Below, piece by piece: positions 26,667 through 38,049 of a stretch of DNA of 64,000 nucleotides. The stretch spans positions 394,868,403 to 394,932,402 of the forward strand of contig NC_073302.1 of the NCBI RefSeq assembly GCF_027595985.1, written 5' to 3'. The notes beneath the pieces are model-generated. The model saw only the letters and a program-made list of their open reading frames with translations, made no database searches and was not told the origin of the DNA. Numbering within the stretch: position 1 is the first letter of the stretch; the number at the start of each line of letters is the position of its first letter. Both the position numbers and the translations under genes were made by a program. The DNA comes from Sorex araneus. Taxonomy: Eukaryota; Chordata; Mammalia; Eulipotyphla; Soricidae.

Positions 26667-27960
26667 ATTTTGTGCACTATAGGTACATACAATTTGACAC
26701 AGAGCTGAAAGCACTTAGTCTGTTTGCCTGAATAATACGTCTACTTTTAAGTAGGCAAAGAAAGGTCAGGATAGTCTCCATTTAGATCCATTTAAGCATT
26801 GAGGGTTTCAGACAGGGCAGTTTTGATTGGTAGAAAGCTGTCAAAAAGTGGTTGGTTGAGTTGCAGTTGTGGGCGATCTTTAACTTGCCTGCTTGCTTTT
26901 AGCTGGGTGGAGAATGCTTTGGGCTGTGCCTGGTATGCCTTAGACCCACCCTCAACAGCTTCCAGTCTCATTTTGTTTTCTAACCGAGACTCCGGGATAA
27001 CTCCCTGTTTTGTTTGTTTTACTTTTTCCATTATGTGTCAGGATAGCATCCCAGTTATTTGGTTCCTCCCTATTGCTGTGAAGTCAGAATTTTAGGAAAA
27101 GAAACAAAAGGAGGTGCTATAGTCAGGGTCCCCAAACCGGGCTCTTCATATAACCACCGATAAGGAATTTTGTTGAGAGAATATACGTACTGACAAAGCT
27201 ACATTTTACAGTAAGGAAATCCTGAGGTGGAGATCAGCAGGTCCAGATCACCCTCGAGAGAAACCATAACACTCCACACATAGCCTATTAGCGGCTGTTT
27301 TGTATGTGGAAGTTCTGTGATTTCAATGATTTAGATTTCAAGTCTAATCAATTTGATCTGCATTTCTTTCCCGGATGTTGATGCATCTCTTTAGGCGACA
27401 AGCTGGATGTTGACTCCACTTAGTTCCTTTCCAGTTCCAGCCAGGGGAAGGTCTTTGTTCTGGGAGTGTTGGGAATTTCTCTTGAGAGTCTACTAGGTCT
27501 TCTCTGAGAAAATGCTGGGACTACAAGATGCAATAGTGAGGGAGAAAGGAGAGCTGGAAACCCTTCACAGAGAGGCAATTTGTTTCTGAATTTTGTCACT
27601 GTTACAGCAGGTCTGAGAAAATTCCACTTCCTGTGGACAGTGAATAAGAACAGCTTGCCAATCACCAGATGTCTTCAATGTTACACTCACATTTGTTTAC
27701 TTCTATCCCATAATATATCTCTATAACAGCAGCAACCTGGTTCAGCAGTAGTTCCCAACAGTAGCAACCAACAGTAACCACAGAAACAGCAACAATTTCC
27801 TGCCAAGTCAACTGGGTCAATATGTATTAAAGTAGACTGGCCCTTCAGCCTTTTCCTGAAGGACTGTGGCACTGGCCAACTAGATCACTTATGCAACTGG
27901 GTACCATTTGCAGGTTTGTATTATCTAGCCCTCACCCTCTCCATTTTTAACATCATTTTA
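26667..27960. other. Unassigned GC-richer block
   Basis: This differs from the AT-rich flanks and may be old LTR or retroelement sequence, but I recognise no family. It has a CAG/CAA-rich stretch at 27724-27796 and small chance frames (for example 26792-27031 minus, 79 codons) with no recognisable domain. Confidence 0.35.
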
Positions 27961-29509
27961 ACCAAAAGAGACTGGACGCAACAAGAGAAAAGTTCACATT
28001 ACTGATTTTTGCTTATGTAAGTCAAGGGAAAAGAGAATTAAAAGAGAGATGAAGGGAAAGAAAATAAATATATTTTTTGCATTCAATTTCCTCCAGTGAC
28101 TATTATTATAATTATTAAGGAAGGTCCACGTATCTGAAGTTTTTTCAGTGTCTAGAGAGTTGTAAGCAAAACTGTAATAGTGTGTTGAAGTACTTACGAG
28201 TAGGAAAAAATGAAACCAGGAGTGATGAGAGAGGAAAAAGCATGCAAGATAGCCAATGGCTAAAGCTGAATGTAGAAAATAGTGACTGATTCTGGAAAAT
28301 GAGCCCTGCTTCCAGTGATCCCTTTATTTCCCAAAGCCTCTGTTCAGGGTACTAGGCCTCCGCTTAGCCTCTGCTATACAAGCATCTTCTGGTCATTAAT
28401 GATTAGCACTAAGAAAAGGAGTAGGTAGCATCACACAGAAAAAAACTGAATATGCCTTCTCTACTGAAATGTTATTTAATAGTAAATTTAGGATATGTTA
28501 TATAGGTTTGAATAAGAGCTGTTTCTGGGAAAAAATAGTTGTTAAATCTAACCAAATCAATAAATAACTTTTGATGGTCATTTTTAAGTGGCTAAGAGTC
28601 TGGGTTTTATTTGTGTTAAATCAATAGGTGCCATTTGCAGGTCTATTCATTGAAATGCTTTGGAGTAAAGTATAGACATTTAAAATGTCTTTAGGAAGTT
28701 AGAAAGTCATTGCCTTTAGATGACTAGAGCAGAAAAGGTCAATTAAGTAATAATCTATTCTAGTCAACTAAGCATCTTTGACACTACCAAGCATTGAATT
28801 CATTTTTTTAAGGAATGCAAAGGTTTTTACATGTTCTTCTTATAATTTTTTAAGAGCATTTTTTGTAAAGCTACTTTTTCTGTTTAGTATAATGGCTAGT
28901 ACTTGCATTTTTCAACTATATCTCACATTTGAAATTTCTCATTATTTGTGTCATTTCTAGACAGTGTAAATTGTAGAAACTATTAATCTCAGGAATGACT
29001 TTAGTATCTCCCATATCAAAGACATGTTATCAGCAAGTAAAGCTTTTTTAAGAAAGGGACACTGATGTTACTATTTATATAAAATTGATTTATTTGTTTT
29101 ATTTTTATCTATTTCTGCTTAATTTGTAAAGGTTGTATTCCTTAGTCACTCAGATCATAGTCACTTAGTCACTATAACAGAACCTCTTATAGTATTTATG
29201 TATTCACTTTCTCAGTCTCACTTTCTCTTCCTCATTTTAATATTCATTTCAGGAATACTGTACATTTTAATATAACTCTTAATTCACAAATGATGAAGGG
29301 AAAAATAAAACAAGAAGAAAACTTTATGGAAGTGTATAGAATAATAGAAAAATGCTTTCATTTCAAATTCTGAAACATAGTCATGAAAATTGACCATCTA
29401 TTTGGTCCCTCTAATTCCCAATTTATTACAAAATAGAAATATTTATAATATTTAAAAGGATACAGGAAACTTAGAAATTAAAAACTTTAAACACAAATAA
29501 TAATTTATA
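27961..29509. other. Non-repetitive AT-rich DNA
   Basis: Nothing recognised. Confidence 0.45.
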
Positions 29510-29523
29510 ATAGCTCTTTATAT

Positions 29524-29779
29524 ACAGAGCAATAGCACAGTGGGTAGGGCATTTGCCTTGCATGCGGCAGACCCAGGTTCGATTCCTTTATCCCTCTTAG
29601 AGAGCCTGGCAAGCTACCGAGAGTATCCCGCTCGCACAGCAGAGTCTGGCAAGCTACCTGTGTCGTATTTGATATCCCCAAAACAGTAACAAGTCTCACA
29701 ATGGAGACATTACTGGTTCCCGCTCCAACAAATCGATGAAAAATGGCACAGCAATGCAACAGTGCTACAGTGCAGTGCG
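29524..29779 (+). mobile_element. SOR-type SINE, type II, perfect TSD
   Basis: It runs from the truncated head ACAGAGCAATAGCACAGTGG through B box AGGTTCGATTCC and GGCAAGCTACCGAGAGTATC to CAACAGTGCTACAGTGCAGT. The TSD ATAGCTCTTTATAT is perfect (29510-29523 and 29780-29793). Confidence 0.95.
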
Positions 29780-29954
29780 ATAGCTCTTTATATGAAATTT
29801 TTAAATACAAGGTGATTAAAACAACTATTAATTTGTAAAAAGGCAAACAAAATAAGATATAAAAATTTCTGAATATTCAGAACACTGCCTATTATATACT
29901 ATTTAAAATAATTTACACAATTTTATTCTGAAAAAAGCTTTAGAGCATTATTTT

Positions 29955-30202
29955 TATCACTGTCACTGTCATCCCGTTTCTCATCGATTTGTTCAAGCAG
30001 GCACCATAACGTCTCCATTGTGAGACTTGTTGTTACTGTTTTTGTCATATTGAATACGCCACGGGTATCTTGCCAGGCTCTGCCGTGTGGGTGAGATACT
30101 GTCAGTAGCTTTCTGGGCTCTCCAAAAGGGGTGGAGGAATCAAACCCAGGTCAGCCACATGCAAGGCAAATGCCCTACCTGCTGTGCTATCACTCCAGCC
30201 CA
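29955..30202 (-). mobile_element. SOR-type SINE, type II, reverse
   Basis: It runs from TTATCACTGTCACTGTCATC through GTCTCCATTGTGAGACTTGT and AATCAAACCCAGGTCAGCC to GCTGTGCTATCACTCCAGCC, about 175 bp from the forward type II copy. Confidence 0.92.
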
Positions 30203-30519
30203 AAAAATTCAAAATGTGAAAATTATTGGATTATATGTTCCCAGTAAAAAGCCAAAAGGGAAGAATGAGGTCCAGGAGGACAGCTCAAAGAACTGGGATC
30301 ATGCCTGACTGAGGACATCCAGAGTGTGGTCTCAGACATCATACAGTTCCTTGACCAACAAGGTTGTAGTGGTAGCCTCCAGGATCCATGGGTCCAGCTA
30401 TTGAATCTCACACCCTGCATAGTCAGGCCAAGTATGTTCTTAAAATACCATGAGTGCTATATGAAAGATCATAAAACATACCAGGAATAAAATAATGCAC
30501 AGCAAAAATGAATGAATTT

Positions 30520-30684
30520 TTGTTTCTGTTTTGGGGTCACACTGGAAAGTGCTCAGGGGTTACTCCTGGCTCTTCTCCCAGGGATCCTTCCTGGAGTGCT
30601 TGGGGGACCATATGAGACACCAGGGATCAAACCCAAACCAGTCAGGTACAAAGGAAGTGCCTAACTATCTCTCTGGCAATAGTT
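30520..30684 (-). mobile_element. Old SOR-type SINE, type I, reverse
   Basis: TTTTGGGGTCACACTGGAAA, GGGGTTACTCCTGGCTCT, CATATGAGACACCAGGGATC and AACTATCTCTCTGGC are in order. Confidence 0.75.
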
Positions 30685-30804
30685 AGTGAATTTTAAAAGA
30701 AAAACCAGAAGAAATAATGAATACACAAAAAGGGGTATTTGGGGGGGGGCGGGGGTGAATCAAAACATTTACTACTCAACTTAATCAAAACATAGGAAAA
30801 AAGA

Positions 30805-30937
30805 AAACATGGGAGAGGAAAAAATAACTCAATGGGTTGAGTAAATACTGTGCATGCAGTAGGCACAACTAAGGGTTTTATTCCTGGCACGGCATGATCC
30901 CCAAAAACCCTATTTTATATGGCCTAAAAAGCAGATG
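30805..30937 (+). mobile_element. Old SOR-type SINE preceding (GGAA)n
   Basis: AAATAACTCAATGGGTTGAG, GCATGCAGTAGGCAC, GGTTTTATTCCTGGCACGG and ATGGCCTAAAAAGCAGA are followed by the microsatellite. Confidence 0.5.
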
Positions 30938-31098
30938 GAAGGAAGGAAGGAAGGAAGGAAGGAAGGAAGGAAGGAAGGAAGGAAGGAAGGAAGGAAGGAA
31001 GGAAGGAAGGAAGGAAGGAAGGAAGGAAGGAAGGAAGGAAGGAGGGAGGGAGGGAGGGAGGGAGGGAGGGAGGAAGGAATGAAGGAAGGAAGGAAGGC
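30938..31098. repeat. (GGAA)n-(GGGA)n microsatellite
   Basis: Long uninterrupted GGAA units to about 31040, then GGGA units, then a short GGAA end. Confidence 0.97.
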
Positions 31099-31440
31099 AT
31101 AAACAATACAAAATTATAATAGTTAATAATCATTAAAATGAAAATTAAGTGACTCTGCTTGAATATGCAAATAAATTTACAAATCTAAATGAAGTGATGA
31201 TATTCTAGGAAATTATACTGTGCCTATATTTGTCCAACTTGAGACAGAAACATTGAATTTTTATAGAAGAAATAATTTATTAAATACTCTCACCAATCCC
31301 TTTAGACTTATTGATGCCAATATATAATATTCTTGAATAATCTAAAATGATCCATAATAAATAGATAAAAATAATTTTTAAAATGAAATATATAATTAAA
31401 TATTAACTTATCGTTAAATATTAAATTAATGTGTACACAT
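31099..31440. other. AT-rich DNA
   Basis: Nothing recognised. Confidence 0.4.
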
Positions 31441-32569
31441 ATAAACCTATGTGAGTTTCCAAAAGAAAGCGTGGGTTTCGTGCCACTCAAGCGTTCCCCT
31501 GGCCAGCCCTCGGCAACAGATGGACGAAGGACCAGGGGAATGGAGAAATGGGACCCCAGGCTTGTCAGCAGACAATGCATTTCTTTCTCCTCCCCAACAT
31601 AGTCTGATATCTCCCCTTACTGCACAATCTTAGTCATAGTTTTGGTGGTACTCCCAGTTATCATAGTTTCCTCATCCTCGTCTTCATAATCCTTGACTTC
31701 TAGTCTAGTTTCTATCCTCCTGTCTTTCCCCTTAGAGCATGATTATATAGAAACCATGAAGGCTGGGTGTACACCTAGGTGGGTTTGAACATTGTAACTC
31801 AAGGACAAGATCTCATCTGTGGGTTCAGCACTCTAGATTGCTAGGAGATCCGCTCAAGGGTGGGATTCCATCTACAGCGTATTGCTTTCTCCTTTCCTCA
31901 GCTAGTAATCCAGTTAAACAATCATAGTAAATTTACTTCTTATAATATTTCCAGTCACTTTGTATCAACACAGTAAGAGATATATTAAGCTTAAAGGTTG
32001 GTCTTCCTGGGGAAATCTCACTATATATCACAGAATACAGTCTTCAGACCAGGTTAGTCTTTCCTAACCCCAGCAGAGTCCTTATTCAGTTACTTCTTTT
32101 TGTGTCATGACAGAGTTTGTTCATGATCCTGCTCTTAACTTACACTTTTGGTTCTTAGCTTGTCCCCTTTCAATGCCAGGGTAGCTTACAACTTGTCCTG
32201 GGTCCATTCATTTCCTTCATAGGCACCCTCCTTTTGGGGATGTTAGGAAGTGAAGGCAACTAAAGCTTAGGTCAAGTAATTATGATGGATGCCCAGGAGT
32301 AAAAATTATTTGGAGTCAATTAACTCCCATGTTACAAAAGCATAGTATTAACTGACTATCTTTCTGTCTCTATAAGTAAAGGACATTGCTAAATGAACCA
32401 TGCAAAGGACATAAAGGAAAGAAAAAGGCAGTATAGGATTATTAGTGCTTGATGAAATTGGGTATGCCTTAGGGGCACTGTTGTGGGAGTAGCTTAATAA
32501 ACCTAAGCTCCCTGTGGGAGGAGAAAGGACAACCAAATGCAACAAACCTGCACCTATGTAAATAATATA
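31441..32569. other. Unassigned block, possible old retroelement
   Basis: It differs in composition from its surroundings, with a GC-rich patch at 31460-31570 and an AATAAACC signal-like motif near 32495. I can name no family and see no coding domain. Confidence 0.3.
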
Positions 32570-32760
32570 AGTAGCACTGTGACACTGTTGTCCCATTGTT
32601 CATGGATTTGCTAGAGCGGGCACCAGTAACGTCTCCACTGTGAGATTAGTTGTTACTGTTTTTGGCATATCGAATACACCACAGGTAGCTTGCCAGCCTC
32701 TTCCATGCAGGCGGGATACTCTCGGTAGCTTGCAGGGCTCTACGAGAGGGACAGAGGAAC
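32570..32760 (-). mobile_element. SOR-type SINE, type II, reverse, 5'-truncated
   Basis: TGACACTGTTGTCCCATTG, GCGGGCACCAGTAACGTCTC, CATATCGAATACACCACAGG and GATACTCTCGGTAGCTTGC are visible. It stops at GAGAGGGACAGAGGAA, before the B box. Confidence 0.88.
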
Positions 32761-32867
32761 ATAAGTAAAAGAATAAAAGGATAACTCTATTTGCAATATC
32801 AAAAATAAGGTAAAATATTTAAGAATAATGTTACTAAGAAATTCACAAACTGAAATGAGAAAGCCTT

Positions 32868-33033
32868 TTTTTTTCCTTTTTGGGTCACACCTGGAGATGG
32901 ACAGAGGTTACTCCTGGATTTGCACTCGGTAATTACTCCTGGCAGTGCTCAGGGGACCATATGGGATGCTGGGAATCGAACAAAGGTCGGCCGCATGCAA
33001 GGCAAACGCCCTGCCCGCTCTAGCCCCGAAACA
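32868..33033 (-). mobile_element. SOR-type SINE, type I, reverse
   Basis: TTTTTGGGTCACACCTGGAG, GGACCATATGGGATGCTGGG and GGTCGGCCGCATGCAAGGC are in order. The TSD AGAAAGCCTT / AGAAAGCTTT lies at 32858-32867 and 33034-33043. Confidence 0.9.
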
Positions 33034-33043
33034 AGAAAGCTTT

Positions 33044-34915
33044 AATCGATTAAATCCATAAAATTAAATTTGAGCAAATGTAATGATATTCTTTATTACT
33101 AATCTGAAAGAATAAAAATATTAGATGTTTAGAGTCATACCCAAAACCCACCTATGGCACCATATAAGCTCTTTCACTGTCATGATTCAGAAACTCAAAA
33201 ATAAATCTCCAGAGAGATGAACAAGATGTAGAGATTCTTCAGGACGCTGTGCAAGGCTGACTTGTCTGGGGTACCACAAAGTAGGGAAGGTGAGTCCAGC
33301 ACTCACCACAACAGAACCCCAGAAGCCAAAACCCTCCTCCACACCCCACAGTTGGCACCATGCTCCTGGCCCATAGCTGCTGCTCAAGATAAGCCTCATC
33401 CAGAAATTAATATGTTGAAAAACTCAGGTATGCGGGTTCTGTGACTAAAGTCTCAAGGCTTTCACAGAGTCAGGCGTGAGCTATCCCCTCCTTTCTCTGT
33501 ACTTTCAGAATCTGTGGCAGTCATGCACACACCCCCAAAGTCACTCAGTGAAAAATTTAACTCCAGCTGTATCACCTCGTTAAAAATTTTGATCTTCCTG
33601 GAATGACATCTTGAACTCTACAATGCTGATAAGCCAAGAGTAGCGCAGCAGATTGGATGGCATGTAATGTAGAAGGCATCCAATCTCAATAACAAAATGT
33701 CAACACAGAAGACTTAATCTATAACAACATCTTAGTACTCTCTTTTACAAGGTCTTAATAGCTCCATGATGAGATACACAGTCTTCATTAACTTTTTTCT
33801 GAGGAAATATTTTTTGATCAATCTTTTAGCAAATTATAACAAAAAATATAAATAAAATTTTGAAGGCTGCTATGGAGACAGGGTTAAGGGGTGTTTAGGA
33901 AAATTGGAGATAATGGTGATGGGAAAGTTCCATTGTGGTGGGGTTTGTGTTGGGATATTGATTATCTGTAATAAATCATCATGAACAACTTTATAAACCA
34001 ATGTTTATATAAGATATAATGGGAAAAATAAAAATATAAAGGTTTAGTTCTTCTATATCTTGCATACTTATTTTATGACAATCATATTTAATTATTTACC
34101 TCCAGGGGGAAAAAGATTAAGAAAGAATTAGACTACATATGATCTTATTTCACTAAGTATTGGTTTTATGAACACAACTACATTATTGGTATAGAAATTT
34201 TGTTCTACAAAACTTTCTACTATGTGAATTTCCCACAGTATGTTCTTCACTCTATAGCTGAGAACAGTATCCAATGTTAAGCTATTTCAGATAGCTTTCC
34301 ATGAAGTTTGATATTATTTTGATAACGACAACTATCCACTATACATGGATTGTTGCATTATAGAATATAAAAATACTTAGAGTTTTTAGTAATACTAAAA
34401 ATTTCAAAAAATGGCTGCAAAAATTGTACCTTCAGTCATACTTTATACAAATTCTAATGCTTTCATCCTCAACTACTGCATTTTTTCTTTTCTCAATTTA
34501 GTCTTTCAAGGAATATATAATAAAATCATACTTTGTTTCCCGTTTCTTCTATTTTTTACCTATTATAGAACTTATTGACCATTTGAACATTCAATTTTTA
34601 ATTAGAATCTTTTAACACTTTACTGCTTTCAATTGGATTTATTTTCTCACTCATTTAAATAATTATCTGGATGTTAAGAATATGAGAGTTGATGAGATAA
34701 ATGATTACTGTATCTTCTTTTACTTCATGACTTAATCTTTAATTTACTGTGGTATTTTTCTATGATGAGAAATTTTTAATGTAGTTCATTTTTTAAAGCT
34801 GTCCCTTTATGTTTAACAGTTTGTTTATTTTTAGCTATGGGTATATCTCACATGTTGTACTATAGATGATTCATTGTTTTACCTTTCCATTTTAGATCTA
34901 AATAACTTGGATTTA
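33044..34915. other. Unassigned DNA
   Basis: 33130-33770 is mixed sequence of moderate G+C with no recognisable gene. 33780-34915 is AT-rich with nothing recognised. Confidence 0.35.
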
Positions 34916-35174
34916 TTTGTCACTGTCACTGTCATCTTGTTGCTCATTGATTTGCTGGAGCGGGCACCAGTAATGTCTCCATTGTGAGACTTGTTGTTAC
35001 TGTTTTTGGCATATTGGATACGCCACCTGTAGCTTGCTAGGCTCTGCCGTGGGGTCTAGATACCCTTGGTAGCTTGCTGGGCTCTCCTAGAGGGGTGGAG
35101 GAATTGAACCCGGGTTGACTGCATGCAAGGCAAACATCCTGCCATTGTGCAGGGCTGGTGCAATGGCTCCAGTC
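34916..35174 (-). mobile_element. SOR-type SINE, type II, reverse
   Basis: TTTGTCACTGTCACTGTCAT, GTCTCCATTGTGAGACTTGT and the B box complement GGAATTGAACCCGGGTTGAC are visible. The 5' end carries about 25 extra bases (GCAGGGCTGGTGCAATGGCT) that look like a repeated head. Confidence 0.9.
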
Positions 35175-35863
35175 CCATGTATTTGTACATATTTAATATA
35201 AATCATAGGCAACAAATAGAAATCAGACTTAGTTTTATTTGAATTCTGAATCTTCAGTTTTTGTAGAACCTTTTTATTCATTTTTAAAATCAAATCATTG
35301 ATGTATGTCTTCTGTTTGGAGAATGCCATAAGAGAAAATGAGCTAAAATATCCCAATGGTTGATAACTAAAATGTTTTAATAATTAATGACAATTTGAAA
35401 TACCATCTTTTATGCATATGCTGAATGCATGTTAAAGATAACATTTTGAAGGTAGAGATATTTTCATCTCAGTAGTGTCTGTTTCCCTCAGGATCCAACA
35501 TCCACTGAGTCACTAGTATTTATGTCCTTTTGGGTCATTAGGTGAAAGGAATATTTAAAGAAATAAAATTAAACAGAGTCTTAATATTTCTAGAGCTAGT
35601 TTTCTTGAAACTTTTAATAAGATCTCAAAAGGTAAAACTTATTTTCATAAAAATGTGTTCTGAAAAATCTTCTATACCGATTAAGGTCATATAAATAAAA
35701 AACAAAATGTGAATCTATCACATTCCCTTCTGAATGTTTATATTGAAAAAATAATACACCAGAAGTTGCTAAGGATAGAAGAAGAAAAATTTGCATAAAT
35801 GAGAAATATCTGATAATATGGATTCTGCCACTTTGCCAATGTTTAAAAAAGTGTGTAGATGAT
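35175..35863. other. Non-repetitive AT-rich DNA
   Basis: Nothing recognised. Confidence 0.4.
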
Positions 35864-36080
35864 GGTGTATCACTGTCATCCCATTGTTCATCGATTTACT
35901 CGAGTGGGCGCCAGTAATGTCTTCATTCATCCCAGCCATGAAATTTTAGCAGTCTCTCCTTACTCATCTTTCCCAATGATTGGAGGCTCTTTCAGGGTCA
36001 GGGAAATGAGACCTGCTATTGTTACTGTATTTGGCATATCAAATATGCTACGGAGAGCTTGCCAGGCTCTGCTCTGAAGT
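35864..36080 (-). mobile_element. SOR-type SINE, type III, reverse, headless
   Basis: GGTGTATCACTGTCATCCC, GAGGCTCTTTCAGGGTCAGG, TTGTTACTGTATTTGGCATA and GAGAGCTTGCCAGGCTCTGC. It stops before the head. Confidence 0.85.
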
Positions 36081-36377
36081 TAAAACATATGGGATGAAAA
36101 AATAGGATCCAAACTTAATTTCAAGGCAGCATAAAGGTGCTATTCCTGGCCTATGTGAGCTTTGTCTGCTTAACAGGCTCACCGGTCAATGCAGCTCTCT
36201 GGGTACAGCTGTGCCAGTTACCGACCAACCACCCACACAATCACTACAGAATTAAGGTCCTTTCAGCATACCCTCAAGCCATCCCAGAGAACCATCAGCA
36301 GCATCATTCGTCTCTGCCAAGGATGACATTAGCAGACCAATTCAAAGTCATATGGCCTTCCTTCCGTATTCTGGTTT

Positions 36378-36553
36378 TAGTTATTTTGCTTGGGGGCCTC
36401 ACCTAACAGTGCTCAGGGCTCACTCTTGGCTCTGTGTTCAGGAATCACTCCTGTCAGTGTTCGGGGGAACCATACAGTATGCTGGAGATAGAACAGATGT
36501 CAGCGGCATGCAAAACAGGTATCTTTCCCGCAGTACTGTCTCTCCAGGCCGTT
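36378..36553 (-). mobile_element. Old SOR-type SINE, type I, reverse
   Basis: CAGTGCTCAGGGCTCACTCT, CAGGAATCACTCCTGTCAGT, GTATGCTGGAGATAGAACAG and CGCAGTACTGTCTCTCCAGG. Confidence 0.75.
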
Positions 36554-36617
36554 GCTCTCTGTTAGCTTCACTTCCAAATCATCCCCTATGAAAAGCTTAC
36601 CTTCGGGGTTAGGAATA

Positions 36618-36768
36618 TATAATTCAAAAGCCTGGAGTGCATGACTTGCATCCAGGAAGTCAGGACCCCAGTACCATGGGGTGGACTCCAAGAGCACAGT
36701 TAGGAGCAGCCCCCAGCACCCAGTCACGAGTAGCCAAGTACCACTGGGTATGGCCCCAAACCAACAAG
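36618..36768 (+). mobile_element. Very old SOR-type SINE
   Basis: CCAGTACCATGGGGTGGACT, GAGCACAGTTAGGAGCAGCC and GGTATGGCCCCAAACCAACA suggest a diverged type I body. Confidence 0.4.
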
Positions 36769-37108
36769 CAAGAAGCTAGATGACTCGGGAGCCAGGAAGG
36801 GAAAGTTTCTCCCATAGGATTTTGGCTAATGATGGAATATTCTGCATATTTGGTAAAATAAAAATTAAGGCAGTTAGTGCCTTTCTTGTACATATTTAGA
36901 AATACTATCTAACCGGTGTGGCCCCATAACAATTTAGAGAAGAGTTCTAAGTTGAACTGAGAGTCCAACAGACTTTGTCATAGAAAACCCAAGAAAGCAA
37001 CCCCACTCTCATACTCTTGTTTTTCCACAGATGCCGGAGTATTAAGTTGGAACATAATACTTAAGTATCTAAGACATAAATGTCAATTCTAAATGAGCTT
37101 AGTAATGA

Positions 37109-37366
37109 GAAAGAGAGGGAAGAAGGAAAGAAGGAAGGAAGGAAGGAAGGAAGGAAGGAAGGAAGGAAGGAAGGAAGGAAGGAAGGAAGGGAGGGAGGGA
37201 GGGAGGGAGGGAGGGAGGGAGGGAGGGAGGGAGGGAGGGAGGAAGGAAGGAAGGAAGGAAGGAAGGAAGGAAGGAAGGAAGGAAGGAAGGAAGGAAGGAA
37301 GGAAGGAAGGAAGGAAGGAAGGAAGGAAGAGGGAAGGTGGGCGGGAGGGAGGGAGAGAAGGATAAG
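37109..37366. repeat. (GGAA)n-(GGGA)n-(GGAA)n mirror-like microsatellite
   Basis: A central GGGA block (about 37187-37242) lies between two GGAA blocks (about 37128-37187 and 37242-37328). The whole purine tract is nearly mirror-symmetric. The Lys/Glu/Gly and Ser/Leu/Pro frames over it are artefacts. Confidence 0.97.
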
Positions 37367-37498
37367 GGAAATCTGATTGGATGATAGGTATTGAATTGAA
37401 ATAATTGCATAAGAGGACACATTCAGAAGGGACATTTATAATCATTTTGGTGAATCCCAGTGGAAGAAAAAAATGTCTACAAGATATTCACTTTCCTC

Positions 37499-37705
37499 AT
37501 ATTATGGATTCAAGTGTTTGCCCCTAAATATTCTCATAATGAAGTCTCTAGGCCCTAGTACCTCAGAATGTCATTATATTTGTAGATAATGCTATTGATA
37601 CAATAATTAAGGTAAAATTAAGTAATACATGTGAATACTAATACAATATGTCAGATGCCTTCTGCATGAGGGCACGTGCACACGTACTCACACACACAGC
37701 TTCAC
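37499..37705 (+). mobile_element. MLT1-type LTR, 5' part
   Basis: GATTCAAGTGTTTGCCCC, AATGAAGTCTCTAGGCCCTA, GTACCTCAGAATGTCATTAT, ACAATAATTAAGGTAAAATT and ACTAATACAATATG follow the usual MLT1 order. The 3' part is at 38693-38863. Confidence 0.7.
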
Positions 37706-37714
37706 AGTTTTCTT

Positions 37715-37880
37715 TGTTGGAGTAGAAGGGTGGTATTTGGACCATGTCAACAATGCTCAGAACTTACTTCCAGCTCTGTGTTCAGACAATATTCCTAGAT
37801 ATTGAGACCATATGGAGTCCTGGGGATCAAGTCCTGACCAGCTGCATGTAAGGTAAGTGCTTGCCTCAACTACAAGCAAT
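37715..37880 (-). mobile_element. Old SOR-type SINE, reverse, inside the split MLT1
   Basis: AACTTACTTCCAGCTCTGTG, CATATGGAGTCCTGGGGATC and CAGCTGCATGTAAGGTAAGT. The 5' end is degraded. Confidence 0.6.
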
Positions 37881-38049
37881 TTTTTTCCTGAAAACTGTCT
37901 TACAGTTCAACTCAGTTCTGATACTTTCTGCCTAAAGATAGCAGCAGAGCCCACAATTTACAGGTTTAGTTTTATCAGTTTGATCCTCCCACCATTTCAT
38001 GTGCCTTTTCAATTCTAGGTTATTGCCTGTGCTTCTCACACCCTGACTA

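Noticed and set aside
26792..27031. 79-codon minus-strand frame rich in Lys and Gln
   Set aside because: It suggested a retroelement protein at first, but no family motif could be identified and the opposite strand is open too.
30938..31098. CRISPR-like regular repeat array
   Set aside because: The period is 4 bp with no spacers, in a mammalian genome. It is a simple microsatellite.
37061..37445. Frames of about 90-124 codons on both strands (Lys/Glu/Gly or Ser/Leu/Pro)
   Set aside because: Same cause: a tetranucleotide array read in all frames.
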